NCBI RefSeq assembly: GCF_002929495.1 | Contig: NZ_PJJJ01000028.1 | Location: 109,728-173,727, forward strand | Direction: 5' to 3' | Length of the DNA stretch: 64,000 nucleotides | Source: Cryobacterium sp. Y82 | Lineage (GTDB): Bacteria; Actinomycetota; Actinomycetes; Actinomycetales; Microbacteriaceae | Part shown: in pieces, positions 1 through 7,967 of the stretch | How the letters are laid out: each line of letters opens with the position of its first letter | Position numbering within the stretch: the stretch's first letter is position 1 | Program-made: the position numbers and the translations under genes | Notes under the pieces: model-generated | Database searches by the model: none | Told to the model about the DNA's origin: nothing | What the model saw: the letters and a program-made list of their open reading frames with translations, nothing else

Positions 1-426
1 GAGGGCTTGGTTTTCCATGGCGGTAAGGATTTGGTCGGAGCTGGTCAGATCGGCAGAGCTCGCACGGCACGTCTCGGCCAGCTCGGCGACGATGGCACCT
101 TCCAGCACGAGACGGGTCTTCACCACGTCGGCTACCGGAAACCCCTGGGCTGCGACCTGCAGACGCATGAGCGCCGACATGCCGCCGCCGGGGCGAGCAA
201 CGATGATCGCGCCGGCCGAGGGCCCGGAGCCGACGGCGGTGCGGATGAGGCCCAGGACCTCGAGCACCCGCAGTGCTTCGCGCACGCTCGATCGACCGAC
301 ACCCAGGTCGGCCGCGAGGGTGCGCTCGGGCGGTAGGTGGTCGCCCGGGCTGAGGCGCCCCTCGAGCAGATCGAGTTCGACGGCGTCGAGCACGACCTGC
401 CAGGCACGAGGGCTGATCGGGGTCAC
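1..426 (-). CDS. GntR/FadR-family transcriptional regulator (3' end outside window)
   Basis: Reading leftwards from a GTG at 426 (preceded by GAGAGGA), the frame is open to the window edge for 142 codons. The N-terminal 75 residues form a GntR winged helix: LLEGRLSPGDHLPPERTLAA, then the recognition helix VGRSSVREALRVLEVLGLI. An FCD-like helical ligand domain begins after about residue 90 (VADVVKTRLVLEGAIVAELA). The family consists of dimeric repressors that release DNA on binding small carboxylates. The gene diverges from the dienelactone hydrolase at 520 with about 93 bp between. That spacer holds a palindrome of the FadR operator type, so autoregulation and control of the hydrolase are likely (inference). 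The ligand is unknown and the C-terminus is not visible. Confidence 0.88.
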   Translation of the reverse strand, partial: MTPISPRAWQVVLDAVELDLLEGRLSPGDHLPPERTLAADLGVGRSSVREALRVLEVLGLIRTAVGSGPSAGAIIVARPGGGMSALMRLQVAAQGFPVADVVKTRLVLEGAIVAELAETCRASSADLTSSDQILTAMENQAL

Positions 427-447
427 GGGGTCCTCTCGTCGACGGGA

Positions 448-462
448 TGTGGTCTGACCACA
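448..462. promoter_or_regulatory. Probable GntR (FadR-type) operator
   Basis: TGTGGTCTGACCACA is a perfect palindrome around a central T. It contains the TGGTnnnACCA core typical of FadR-subfamily operators. It lies 22 bp upstream of the GntR start and about 58 bp upstream of the hydrolase start, so one dimer could control both divergent genes. Confidence 0.65.
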
Positions 463-479
463 GGATACACGACTTTGCG

Positions 480-509
480 GGGTTGGCGGGATACAGTTTC
501 AGCCAACCC
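480..509. repeat. Inverted repeat GGGTTGGC / GCCAACCC before the hydrolase
   Basis: Perfect 8-bp arms (480-487 and 502-509) are separated by 14 bp and end 10 bp before the ATG at 520. The right arm overlaps the position of the ribosome binding site (GGGAGAG), so the element could be a second operator or a leader hairpin that hides the RBS. Function is inferred only. Confidence 0.4.
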
Positions 510-519
510 GGGAGAGACC

Positions 520-1263
520 ATGACCGCTGCACCCCAGCTCATCGACCTGAAACTGCCCGACGGGCCGGGTGGCAGCGCCGGCCTGAAAGCCGTGCTCGCG
601 ATTCCCTCCGGTGACGGTCCGTGGCCCGGTGTCGTGCTCGTACACGAGGCATTCGGCCTCACCGACGTCATGCGCCGCCAGACCATCCGCGTGGCGGAGG
701 CCGGCTATCTGGCCCTCTTGCCCGACCTATTCACCGAGGGCGGTCCGCGCAAATGTCTCGTGGCTACTTTTCGGGCGCTGTTGGCCGGCGCCGGCCGGGC
801 CTTCGTCGATATCGAATCGGCCCGCACGTTCCTGTCCGAGCGCAACGACTGCACCGGACGTATTGGCGTGCTCGGTTTATGCATGGGTGGTGGTTTTGCG
901 CTCGCCACGGCCACGCGCGGCTTCGACGCAGCCTCGGTCAACTACGGTCGACTGCCGAAAGAACTCGACGACCACCTGCTCGGTGCCTGCCCGATCGTCG
1001 GCAGCTTCGGCGGCGCCGACCGTTCGCTCATCGGCGCAGCGGCCAGGCTCGATTCCTCTCTCGACCGGCTGAAGATCGCGCACGACGTCAAGGAATACCC
1101 GGGTGCTGGGCACGCCTTCCTCAACGATGTCGAGACCGGGCCGCGGGTACTGCGCCCGGTCCTGGCACGCTTCCTCGGCGCTGGCCCCGACCCGGTGGCC
1201 GCCGCCGACGCTTGGAAGCGCATCGAGGAGTTCTTCGGCGAGCACCTCGGGGCGTCACAGTAG
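520..1263 (+). CDS. Dienelactone hydrolase family protein
   Basis: This 247-aa alpha/beta hydrolase has the usual length for the DLH family. The nucleophile is Cys121 in GLCMGGG, the variant of the GxSxG elbow that marks dienelactone hydrolases. Asp167 (GGADRS) and His198 (GAGHAF) complete the triad, and Glu43 in VHEAFG matches the Glu that primes the Cys. Family members hydrolyse dienelactones or related cyclic esters in the cytosol. ATG 520 is chosen because it follows GGGAGAG and begins the conserved fold; the frame is open further upstream but runs into the regulator's control region. No other aromatic-degradation genes are nearby, so the substrate is unknown. Control by the divergent GntR protein is probable. 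Confidence 0.88.
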   Translation: MTAAPQLIDLKLPDGPGGSAGLKAVLAIPSGDGPWPGVVLVHEAFGLTDVMRRQTIRVAEAGYLALLPDLFTEGGPRKCLVATFRALLAGAGRAFVDIESARTFLSERNDCTGRIGVLGLCMGGGFALATATRGFDAASVNYGRLPKELDDHLLGACPIVGSFGGADRSLIGAAARLDSSLDRLKIAHDVKEYPGAGHAFLNDVETGPRVLRPVLARFLGAGPDPVAAADAWKRIEEFFGEHLGASQ

Positions 1264-1313
1264 CGTTGGGGGCGGGGTGCGACTGATAGCCTCCAACAAG
1301 AACAGGGGACACT

Positions 1314-2645
1314 ATCGCCAGACGCTCAACTATCATTGCCATTGCCACCGTCGCATCCGTTGTCGCTATCGGCGGCGTGGCCACCGCGCTGGCGCTGACT
1401 CCGCAAACCGGGTCCGACACGACGCTGAGCGTCCGGGTCTGGGACGAACAGGTTGCGCAATCCTACGAAAAGTCGTTCACGGCGTTCGAGAAAACCAATC
1501 CGGGCATTGACGTTTCCGTCAATGTTGTGCCGTGGGCAGACTATTTCACCAAACTACGCGTCGACGTGGCCGGCGAGACCGCCGACGACGTGTTCTGGGT
1601 GAACGCCGGCAACTTCGCCGACTATGCCGTCAACGGCAGCCTGATGAATATAACGGATGCCCTCGGCTCCGACGCGCAGGCCAACTGGCAACCCAGCGTC
1701 ATCGACCAGTACACCCTTGATGGTGCGCTCTGGGGGGTGCCCCAGCTGGCTGATCCGGGGATCGGACTGTATTACAACGAGGAACTCCTCACGAAAGCCG
1801 GTATCGACCCGGGCAGCGTCGGCGACCTGCACTGGGATCCGGCCACCGGCAAAGACACCCTGCTGCCCGTGCTGCAAAAGCTCACGGTCGACGTCAACGG
1901 CAACACCGCCGACAGCGCAGCGTTCGACCCCTCGCAAATCGTGCAGTACGGCTACAACGCCGCCAACGACCTCAACGCCATTTACCTCAACTACCTCGGT
2001 TCGAATGGTGCGGCCCTGCAAGACGGCGACGAGTTCGTCTTCGACACGGTCGCGGGGCAGGAGGCGTTCCAGTACGTGATCGACCTGATGAACAAATATC
2101 ACGTAGCCCCGTCGGCCGCCGACACCAACCTCAACGGCGACTTCGCGCTTGGCCAGTTTCTGCAGGGCAAGATGGCCCTGTTTCAGAGCGGCGTCTACAA
2201 CCTCAGCAACGTGAGCGATGGCGCTGGCTTTGAGTGGGGTGTCGCGGCGATTCCGTCGGGTCCGGCCGGCGCGATCAGCGTCACCAACGGCGTCATTGCT
2301 GCCGGTAACGCCGACTCGAAGCATCCGGAACAGACCCGCAAACTGCTCGAGTGGCTCGGCAGCACCGAGGGCAGCGCGGCTATCGGCGCCGACGGATCAG
2401 CGTCGCCGGCCGTGATCGGGGCACAGGCCAGCTACGTCGAGTCGTGGCAGAAGCAGGGCATCGACGTGACCGCGTTCATCGACGTACTTGCTAACGGCAC
2501 CGTGCAGGCGCCGCGGGGCGCTCGGTGGGCCGAAGCCTCCGCCGCGTTCGAGTCGACCTTCGCCGAAATGTTCCTGGGTCGTATTCCGGTCGACCAGGCC
2601 CTGCGTACCGCGCAAGCCACCGCGAATGCGGCCATCGACGGCTGA
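1314..2645 (+). CDS. Extracellular solute-binding protein (sugar ABC type), probable ATC start
   Basis: The mature protein from about residue 35 is a family 1 solute-binding protein (SVRVWDEQVAQSYEKSFTAF; GIGLYYNEELLTKAGIDP; LGQFLQGKMALFQSG). No ATG precedes it in frame, and the first usual start, GTG 1377, falls inside the export signal. The frame is open from 1290. It reads IARRSTIIAIATVASVVAIG, a basic stretch then a hydrophobic core, just after AGGGG at 1304-1308. An ATC start at 1314 with this RBS gives 443 aa and an intact signal; starting at GTG 1377 leaves 422 aa without one. No lipobox cysteine is visible, unusual for a Gram-positive binding protein. No permease or ATPase gene is adjacent, so its transporter partner must lie elsewhere. 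Confidence 0.8.
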   Translation: MARRSTIIAIATVASVVAIGGVATALALTPQTGSDTTLSVRVWDEQVAQSYEKSFTAFEKTNPGIDVSVNVVPWADYFTKLRVDVAGETADDVFWVNAGNFADYAVNGSLMNITDALGSDAQANWQPSVIDQYTLDGALWGVPQLADPGIGLYYNEELLTKAGIDPGSVGDLHWDPATGKDTLLPVLQKLTVDVNGNTADSAAFDPSQIVQYGYNAANDLNAIYLNYLGSNGAALQDGDEFVFDTVAGQEAFQYVIDLMNKYHVAPSAADTNLNGDFALGQFLQGKMALFQSGVYNLSNVSDGAGFEWGVAAIPSGPAGAISVTNGVIAAGNADSKHPEQTRKLLEWLGSTEGSAAIGADGSASPAVIGAQASYVESWQKQGIDVTAFIDVLANGTVQAPRGARWAEASAAFESTFAEMFLGRIPVDQALRTAQATANAAIDG

Positions 2646-2660
2646 AAGTTGGCGCAGCGG

Positions 2661-3581
2661 CTACGTCGTTAGGACGACGTTGAGCGGGGTCTCGCCGCGG
2701 AGCATTCGTTCTATCTGCTCGCGCACGAGCAGGGCCATGCGTGGCAGCATGGCGCTCGAGGCGCCGCCGACGTGTGGTGAGATGAGCACATTGGGCAGCG
2801 TGAAGAGCGGATGGGCGGCCGGCAGTGGCTCCGGCTCGGTCACGTCGAGCGCAAGCCGGAGGCGGCCGCTCGTCGCGTGCGCGAGCAGGGCATTTGTATC
2901 GGCGACCGGGCCGCGGGCAATGTTCACGAGCAGGCTGCCGTCACGCATCTGGGCGAGGAACGCGTCGTCGACCAGGTGGGTCGTCTCTATGGTCAGTGGA
3001 ACGCCGACAACGACGATGTCAGCCTGTGGCAGCAGCTCGGAAAGGGAATCGAAGCCGTAGATCGCGCCGCGCTCATCGCTGCGCGCAGTGCGCGCAACGC
3101 GGATGACCGTGGTCTCGAAGGCGAGCAGCCGGCTCTCGATGGCCTGACCGACACCGCCGTAGCCGAGCAGCAGCACCGTGCGGTCGGCGAGGCTCGGGTG
3201 GTGGGCTGGCGCCCATTCGCCCCGATCGGCAGCGCGCACGAAATCAGGGATGCCGCGCTGGGAGGCCAGGATGAGGGCGAGGGTGAGCTCGGCGGTCGAG
3301 GTCTCGTGCACGCTCGCAGCATTGGCGAAGACGTGCCCGGCGGGTAGAACCTGATCGACACCGTCGTAGCCAATGGACTGGCTCTGCACCAATCGGGTCT
3401 CGACGCCGGCGAGGTGCGCGAGTCGGTCGGTCTTGCCCATATACGGCGTGACGACGATGTCGAACCGCGGCCGGGGAGCCGGGCCGTCGAGCGCCCATTC
3501 GACGACTTCGACGCTGGCGGGCAGTTCACCAACCGCCTCGAGCAGAAGGGAATCGGGCAGGCTGACCAGCAATGAGCTCAT
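2661..3581 (-). CDS. D-isomer-specific 2-hydroxyacid dehydrogenase
   Basis: This is a 306-aa NAD(P)-dependent dehydrogenase that interconverts 2-hydroxy and 2-oxo acids in the cytosol. The Rossmann motif GYGGVGQ follows a short N-terminal substrate domain. The catalytic set is present: Arg in VNIARGPV, Glu in LDVTEPEP and His in SPHVGG. The protein is slightly shorter than typical family members (310-330 aa) but has all core blocks. It converges with the binding protein (15-bp gap) and diverges from the peptide transporter at 3655. Substrate cannot be decided; glyoxylate/hydroxypyruvate-type and phosphoglycerate-like members look alike at this level. Confidence 0.88.
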   Translation of the reverse strand: MSSLLVSLPDSLLLEAVGELPASVEVVEWALDGPAPRPRFDIVVTPYMGKTDRLAHLAGVETRLVQSQSIGYDGVDQVLPAGHVFANAASVHETSTAELTLALILASQRGIPDFVRAADRGEWAPAHHPSLADRTVLLLGYGGVGQAIESRLLAFETTVIRVARTARSDERGAIYGFDSLSELLPQADIVVVGVPLTIETTHLVDDAFLAQMRDGSLLVNIARGPVADTNALLAHATSGRLRLALDVTEPEPLPAAHPLFTLPNVLISPHVGGASSAMLPRMALLVREQIERMLRGETPLNVVLTT

Positions 3582-3654
3582 TCCCCGAGCCTACTTCGCC
3601 CGGTGCGAAGTCCAGCTCCCGGGTGCTAGCTCGTGTGGTTGTTACCATTGTCTA

Positions 3655-5121
3655 ATGAGTAAAGTCGTCGACCCCGCTGCCGTCCACGAGGACCGAGCCT
3701 TCTTTGGGCAGCCGCGGACACTTGCCAACATCTTCGGCGTCGAGATGTGGGAGCGCTTCTCGTTCTACGGCATGCAGGGCATTCTGCTGTTGTACCTGTA
3801 CTTCTCGGCCGCCGACGGCGGCCTCGGAATTCCCCAGACCACGGCAGCCGGCATCGTCGGCGCGTACGGCGGCGGCGTCTACCTGTCGACAATCCTCGGA
3901 GCCTGGGTCGCCGATCGTCTGCTCGGCTCCGAGCGGGTGCTGTTCTACAGCGCCATCGTCATCATGATCGGCCACATCGCGCTGGCGGTTGTACCGGGGA
4001 TCGGCGGTCTCGCAGCCGGCCTCATCCTGGTCGCCGTCGGCAGCGGTGGGCTCAAGGCCAACGCGACGTCCGTCGTCGGTTCGCTCTACGCCCCGGACGA
4101 CCCCCGGCGCGACGCCGGTTTTTCGTTGTTCTATCTCGGTATCAACCTCGGCGCGTTTGCCGGGCCGATCCTCACCGGTCTGCTGCAGACCAGGGTTGGA
4201 TTTCACTACGGCTTCGGACTCGCCGCTGTAGGCATGGCGATCGGTCTGACCCAATACTCGTTCGGCCGCAAGCGGCTGCCGGATGCTGTCCGATTGGTGC
4301 CGGATCCCCTCCCGCGGTCCCGCTGGCGCGGCTATCTCCTCGTGGCAATCCTAACGGTCGTCGTTATCGTCGTACTCGTGCTTACCGGTGTGATTACCGC
4401 AAGCAACCTGGTCACGATCGTGATTGCGTTGACCGTCATCGCTACGGTCGCTTATTTCGTGGTGATTCTCACGAACCGGCAGATCACCCCGGTAGAACGC
4501 AAACGTGTCTATGCCTTCATTCCACTCTTCGTGGCCAGCGCCGCGTTCTGGTCGCTGTACCAACAGCAATTCACGGTCGTCACGATCTATTCCGACGAGC
4601 GGCTTGACCGCGCTTTGTTCGGGTGGGAGATGCCGATTTCCTGGGTGCAGTCGATCAACCCCGTCTTCATCATCGTGCTCTCCGGCATCTTTGCCGCGAT
4701 GTGGACTAAGTGGGGCTCGCGGCAGCCGTCTACGCCAATGAAGTTCGCGGTCGGAACCGCGGTCATGGGCGCCGCCTTCCTGTTGTTCCTACCGTTTGCC
4801 GGCGGCGCGGCGAATTCGACGCCGCTGCTGGCGATGATCGGCATCCTGCTGGTCTTCACGGTCGCGGAACTGCTGCTCTCCCCGGTCGGGCTCTCCGTCG
4901 CCACCAAGCTCGCACCCGCGGTGTTCAAGACCCAAATGGTTGCGCTGTTCTTTCTCTCCGTCGCCCTCGGCTCTGCCGTGTCCGGGGTACTCGCCACTTG
5001 GTATGCGACGGCGCCCGAGCGACTCTATTTCGGCGTTCTCGGCGGCATCGCGATCCTGCTCGGACTCATGCTCGCCCTGATCGCCCGCCCGGTGCTGCGC
5101 CTGATGGGCGGGGTGCGCTAA
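3655..5121 (+). CDS. POT/PTR2-family proton-coupled peptide transporter
   Basis: This is a 488-aa polytopic MFS-type transporter for di- and tripeptides. The family-defining ExxER motif is seen as VEMWERFSFYGMQGILLLYL near residue 30, with the PTR signature continuing in GAWVADRLLG. A second signature region appears around GFSLFYLGINLGAFAGPIL. About 12-14 hydrophobic segments are visible, with the usual extra pair between the halves (YLLVAILTVVVIVVLVL and VTIVIALTVIATVAYFVV). ATG 3655 is chosen because the POT N-terminus (DRAFFGQPRTLANIFGVEMWER) starts shortly after it; the frame stays open upstream through the divergent gene. It stands alone as a transcription unit. Confidence 0.92.
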   Translation: MSKVVDPAAVHEDRAFFGQPRTLANIFGVEMWERFSFYGMQGILLLYLYFSAADGGLGIPQTTAAGIVGAYGGGVYLSTILGAWVADRLLGSERVLFYSAIVIMIGHIALAVVPGIGGLAAGLILVAVGSGGLKANATSVVGSLYAPDDPRRDAGFSLFYLGINLGAFAGPILTGLLQTRVGFHYGFGLAAVGMAIGLTQYSFGRKRLPDAVRLVPDPLPRSRWRGYLLVAILTVVVIVVLVLTGVITASNLVTIVIALTVIATVAYFVVILTNRQITPVERKRVYAFIPLFVASAAFWSLYQQQFTVVTIYSDERLDRALFGWEMPISWVQSINPVFIIVLSGIFAAMWTKWGSRQPSTPMKFAVGTAVMGAAFLLFLPFAGGAANSTPLLAMIGILLVFTVAELLLSPVGLSVATKLAPAVFKTQMVALFFLSVALGSAVSGVLATWYATAPERLYFGVLGGIAILLGLMLALIARPVLRLMGGVR

Positions 5122-5139
5122 CTGCCAGCCCGCTCAGTC

Positions 5140-5185
5140 GACAACTTTGCGCGGTACTGCGAGGCCGCAACCACAAGAAGTTGTC
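5140..5185. terminator. Candidate hairpin between convergent transporters
   Basis: GACAACTT (5140-5147) and AAGTTGTC (5178-5185) form perfect 8-bp arms around a 30-base loop. It lies between the convergent POT and MFS genes. There is no T-run, so it would be a weak bidirectional terminator at best. Confidence 0.35.
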
Positions 5186-5195
5186 CACTCAACGC

Positions 5196-6527
5196 CTAGC
5201 GCGGGGCGGTGGCCTCAACGATCGCGATCTCCCGGGTGGCGGTCTCGCGGTCCAGGTCACGTTCCACCTCGCGCCCGTCGCCGGCATGCAGCACACGCAC
5301 CCTGGGCGCCGAGAACGGATGCAGCTGCACCCGCAACCGGCGATAGCGCACCATCCAGAACAAGACGGCCGCCGCCGCCAACAGGCCGGACATCGCGGCG
5401 AGGCCGAGCGCCCAACGCGGGCCGAAAGTATCCGCTACCCAGCCGACGAGGGGCGCGCCGAGGGGAGTGCCGCCGACGAAGATGGCCATGTAGAGTGCCA
5501 TGACACGGCCGCGCATCTCTGGCCGCGTCGTGGTCTGAACATACGCGTTTGCGGTCGTCATCAGGGTGAGCGAGGACAGGCCGACCAGCGTGAGAGATAT
5601 GGCGAAAGTGGCATATGTTGGCATGATCGCGGAGAGCGCGCACGCAAGGCCGAACAGAGCAGCGCCAAGCACGATGAGGCGCAGCCGGGCGCGGCTCCGC
5701 CGGGCAGCGAGAAGGGCGCCGATGACGGCACCGATGGCCATGATCGAACTGAGGAGACCAAATTCCGCAGCCCCCCGGCCGAACTCGATCGTGGCCATGG
5801 TCGACGTGAAGATGGCGAAGTTAAGGCCGAACGTGCCGATCAGAAAGACCGCGATCATGACGACAACGATATCGGAACGACCGCGCACATAGCGGAAGCC
5901 AGCCAGGAGCTGCCCACGCTCGCGGGAGATCGTTGGTTGGCGGCGCAGCTGGTGCGTGCGCAACAGCGTCATGGCGAAGACGGTCGCTGCGAAGGTAACC
6001 GCGTTGATCATGAACACCCAGCCAGCACCGACGGCGACCGTGAGCAGTCCGGCGGCGGCAGGACCGATCAAACGTGCACCGTGGAAGGAAGCGGAGTTGA
6101 GTGCGACAGCATTGGACAGCTGGTCTTCGGCGACAAGTTCGGAGACGAAAGCTTGGCGGGCCGGCGCATCGATCGCGGCGACGACGCCGAGGCCGAAGGC
6201 GAAGAGATAAACGTGCCAGAGCTCGGCCACCCCCAGCACGGTCAGAAGGCCAAGGCCGAGGGCCAGTAACCCCATCAGGGCCTGAGTGAGGATGAGCAGC
6301 TTGCGCCGATTGAACCGGTCGGCGATCAGCCCGGACCAGGGCATGAGCAGAAGCTGCGGCCCGAGCTGCAGAGCCATGGTGATGCCGACCGCCGTGGCGT
6401 CGTAGTTGGTGAGCTCGGTCAGCACGATCCAGTCCTGGGCGGTGCGCTGCATCCAGGTACCGATATTCGACACCAAAGCTCCAGCGAACCAGATGCGGTA
6501 ATTGACGACGCTCAGCGAGCGAAACAT
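5196..6527 (-). CDS. MFS transporter (drug/metabolite exporter type)
   Basis: This 443-aa major facilitator has 12 likely membrane segments. The N-terminus FRSLSVVNYRIWFAGALVSN and the downstream NIGTWMQRTAQDWIVLTEL are typical of the enterobactin-exporter-like (EntS/MFS_3) group. The loop 2-3 motif appears as SGLIADRFNRRKLLI. ATG 6527 is used although the frame stays open to 6749, because the longer version would overlap the marR gene in a basic, low-complexity stretch. The start is 5 bp after the marR stop with no good RBS, which suggests translational coupling. Efflux controlled by the preceding MarR repressor is the likely role; the substrate is unknown. Confidence 0.88.
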   Translation of the reverse strand: MFRSLSVVNYRIWFAGALVSNIGTWMQRTAQDWIVLTELTNYDATAVGITMALQLGPQLLLMPWSGLIADRFNRRKLLILTQALMGLLALGLGLLTVLGVAELWHVYLFAFGLGVVAAIDAPARQAFVSELVAEDQLSNAVALNSASFHGARLIGPAAAGLLTVAVGAGWVFMINAVTFAATVFAMTLLRTHQLRRQPTISRERGQLLAGFRYVRGRSDIVVVMIAVFLIGTFGLNFAIFTSTMATIEFGRGAAEFGLLSSIMAIGAVIGALLAARRSRARLRLIVLGAALFGLACALSAIMPTYATFAISLTLVGLSSLTLMTTANAYVQTTTRPEMRGRVMALYMAIFVGGTPLGAPLVGWVADTFGPRWALGLAAMSGLLAAAAVLFWMVRYRRLRVQLHPFSAPRVRVLHAGDGREVERDLDRETATREIAIVEATAPR

Positions 6528-6532
6528 GGCAC

Positions 6533-7033
6533 TCAACTGTCGGCGAGGCCCTTCATTATCAGGGTTGCGTCGGCGAGAACGCGGTGCTGTTCGGGGGTGA
6601 GCTGGGCGACGCGGTGCACCAGCCAGGCATCTCGACGCTTGCGAGTTTCGGTCATCATCTCGCGCGCGGCATCCGTTGTGGTGAGCACGATCTTGCGGCC
6701 ATCGAGCGTGGAGTCGGTGCGGGTCACGAGGCCGGCGTCGACGAGGCATTTGACCGTGCGGGTCATTGATGGCGGGGTCACCCGTTCGAATTCGCTGAGC
6801 TCAGTGAGCGTCAGCGGACCGTGCACGTAAAGCACGCCGAGCGCGGAAAACTGGCCGCTGCCCAACTCGTTCTCGGCCTTCTCCTGCCGCAATCGGCGAG
6901 CCAGGCGCCCATTGGCCAGCCGAAATTCGTGGCTGATCTCGGAGGTGTTACTCGCCGCCTGGTCAGAACTCACCGACGGCTGTGCCTTGACGACGCCAAG
7001 GGCTGCGGTCTTCGGGGGTATTCGCGATTCCAT
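6533..7033 (-). CDS. MarR-family transcriptional regulator
   Basis: This 166-aa protein has the MarR winged helix: FSALGVLYVHGPLTLTELSE, recognition region VTPPSMTRTVKCLVDAGLV, and a wing with TRTDSTLDGRKIVLTTTDA. The last motif (D-x-R-K) is the conserved wing. The first 30 residues are a variable extension. It heads an operon with the MFS exporter. MarR proteins usually repress their own operon and are released by phenolic or other small ligands. AT-rich repeats of TTAGC directly upstream are candidate operators. Confidence 0.9.
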   Translation of the reverse strand: MESRIPPKTAALGVVKAQPSVSSDQAASNTSEISHEFRLANGRLARRLRQEKAENELGSGQFSALGVLYVHGPLTLTELSEFERVTPPSMTRTVKCLVDAGLVTRTDSTLDGRKIVLTTTDAAREMMTETRKRRDAWLVHRVAQLTPEQHRVLADATLIMKGLADS

Positions 7034-7039
7034 ATATCG

Positions 7040-7065
7040 TTAGCATAGCAAATTAGCCTCGCTAA
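7040..7065. promoter_or_regulatory. Candidate MarR operator region
   Basis: In this AT-rich stretch TTAGC occurs at 7040 and 7053, and GCTAA at 7061. TTAGC-CTC-GCTAA (7053-7065) is a perfect 5-bp-arm palindrome. It lies between the divergent marR and alpha/beta-hydrolase genes, where a dimeric MarR protein would bind. Assigned from position and symmetry only. Confidence 0.5.
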
Positions 7066-7114
7066 GTACATTATTATTTTGAGCGTGCGGCCTCCAACGG
7101 GGCAGACTAGCCTC

Positions 7115-7963
7115 GTGCCCACATACACGGATGCCTCTGGCCTGGTTATTACCTACTACGTGTGGCCGGTCCCTGCCCCCCGAGCCGTGATTCAGCTTGC
7201 CCACGGTGTCGGCGAACACGCCCAGCGCTACGCGGCGCTCGCCGCCGACCTCAATCGGGCCGGTTATACGGTCTACGCCGATGACCACCTCGGCCACGGC
7301 CAGACCGGACTCGCCCAGCACGGCGGCGATCATACCAAGTTGGGTCGGCTCGGCGCCGGGGGGCTGCGCGCGGCAGTAGCCGGCGTCTACCAGCTGAGTG
7401 GAATCATCCGCTCAGAGCAGCCGACCCTGCCACTCGTGCTGCTCGGCCACAGCTGGGGATCGTTCATGGTGCAGATGATCGTAAACGCGCACGCGGCCGA
7501 GTACGACGCCATCGTGCTCTCCGGAACCGCCTACCGGTGGCCCGGCTACCTCGATGGCGGGGACCTGAACCGCAAGCACAAGACGCTCGGCACGACCGGG
7601 GTCGAGTGGCTCAGCCGTGACCCGGCCGTCGCTGCGACCTTCGTGGCCGACCCGCTCACCACGGCGACGCCGCTCGCGAAGCTGTTTGGCATTCGCGAGG
7701 CCGCCCGCCTGTTCGGCCGACCGGCGCGCGACCTGCCCGGTGACCTGCCGATGCTCGTGCTCGTCGGTGGTGACGACACCGTCGGCGGGGAACGCAGTGC
7801 GCTCAAACTGGTGAACTCCTACGTCCAGCGTTCCGGGCTGCGGGACGTGCGCCTGATCGTCTACCCGGGCGGTCGGCACGAAGTTTTCAACGAGATCAAC
7901 CGCGACGACGTCATCGGCGACCTCGTGGACTGGCTCAACGACCGCTTTACCGCCGTAGGCTGA
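7115..7963 (+). CDS. Alpha/beta hydrolase, monoacylglycerol-lipase-like
   Basis: This 282-aa serine hydrolase belongs to the Hydrolase_4/monoglyceride lipase group. The oxyanion-hole region reads IQLAHGVGEHAQRYAALAAD, and YADDHLGHGQTG is the family block that follows. The nucleophile Ser is in LLGHSWGSF, Asp in VGGDDTVGG and His in PGGRHEVFNE. GTG 7115 fits the family N-terminus (PTYTDASGLVITYY); a TTG at 7079 in the same frame is the alternative and would put the start within the shared promoter. Cytosolic hydrolysis of monoacylglycerols or other esters is expected. The gene is 4 bp from the lipoate ligase downstream, so the two are probably co-transcribed. Confidence 0.87.
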   Translation: MPTYTDASGLVITYYVWPVPAPRAVIQLAHGVGEHAQRYAALAADLNRAGYTVYADDHLGHGQTGLAQHGGDHTKLGRLGAGGLRAAVAGVYQLSGIIRSEQPTLPLVLLGHSWGSFMVQMIVNAHAAEYDAIVLSGTAYRWPGYLDGGDLNRKHKTLGTTGVEWLSRDPAVAATFVADPLTTATPLAKLFGIREAARLFGRPARDLPGDLPMLVLVGGDDTVGGERSALKLVNSYVQRSGLRDVRLIVYPGGRHEVFNEINRDDVIGDLVDWLNDRFTAVG

Positions 7964-7967
7964 CTGT

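Noticed and set aside
337..519. N-terminal extension of the dienelactone hydrolase frame
   Set aside because: The extra 61 codons overlap the GntR gene and its operator and have no hydrolase text; ATG 520 with RBS is better.
3373..3654. 94-codon upstream extension of the POT transporter frame
   Set aside because: It overlaps the divergent dehydrogenase gene on the other strand and is shadow sequence.
5147..6269. Long plus-strand open frame opposite the MFS gene
   Set aside because: Charged, low-complexity text antisense to a clear transporter; a GC-rich shadow.
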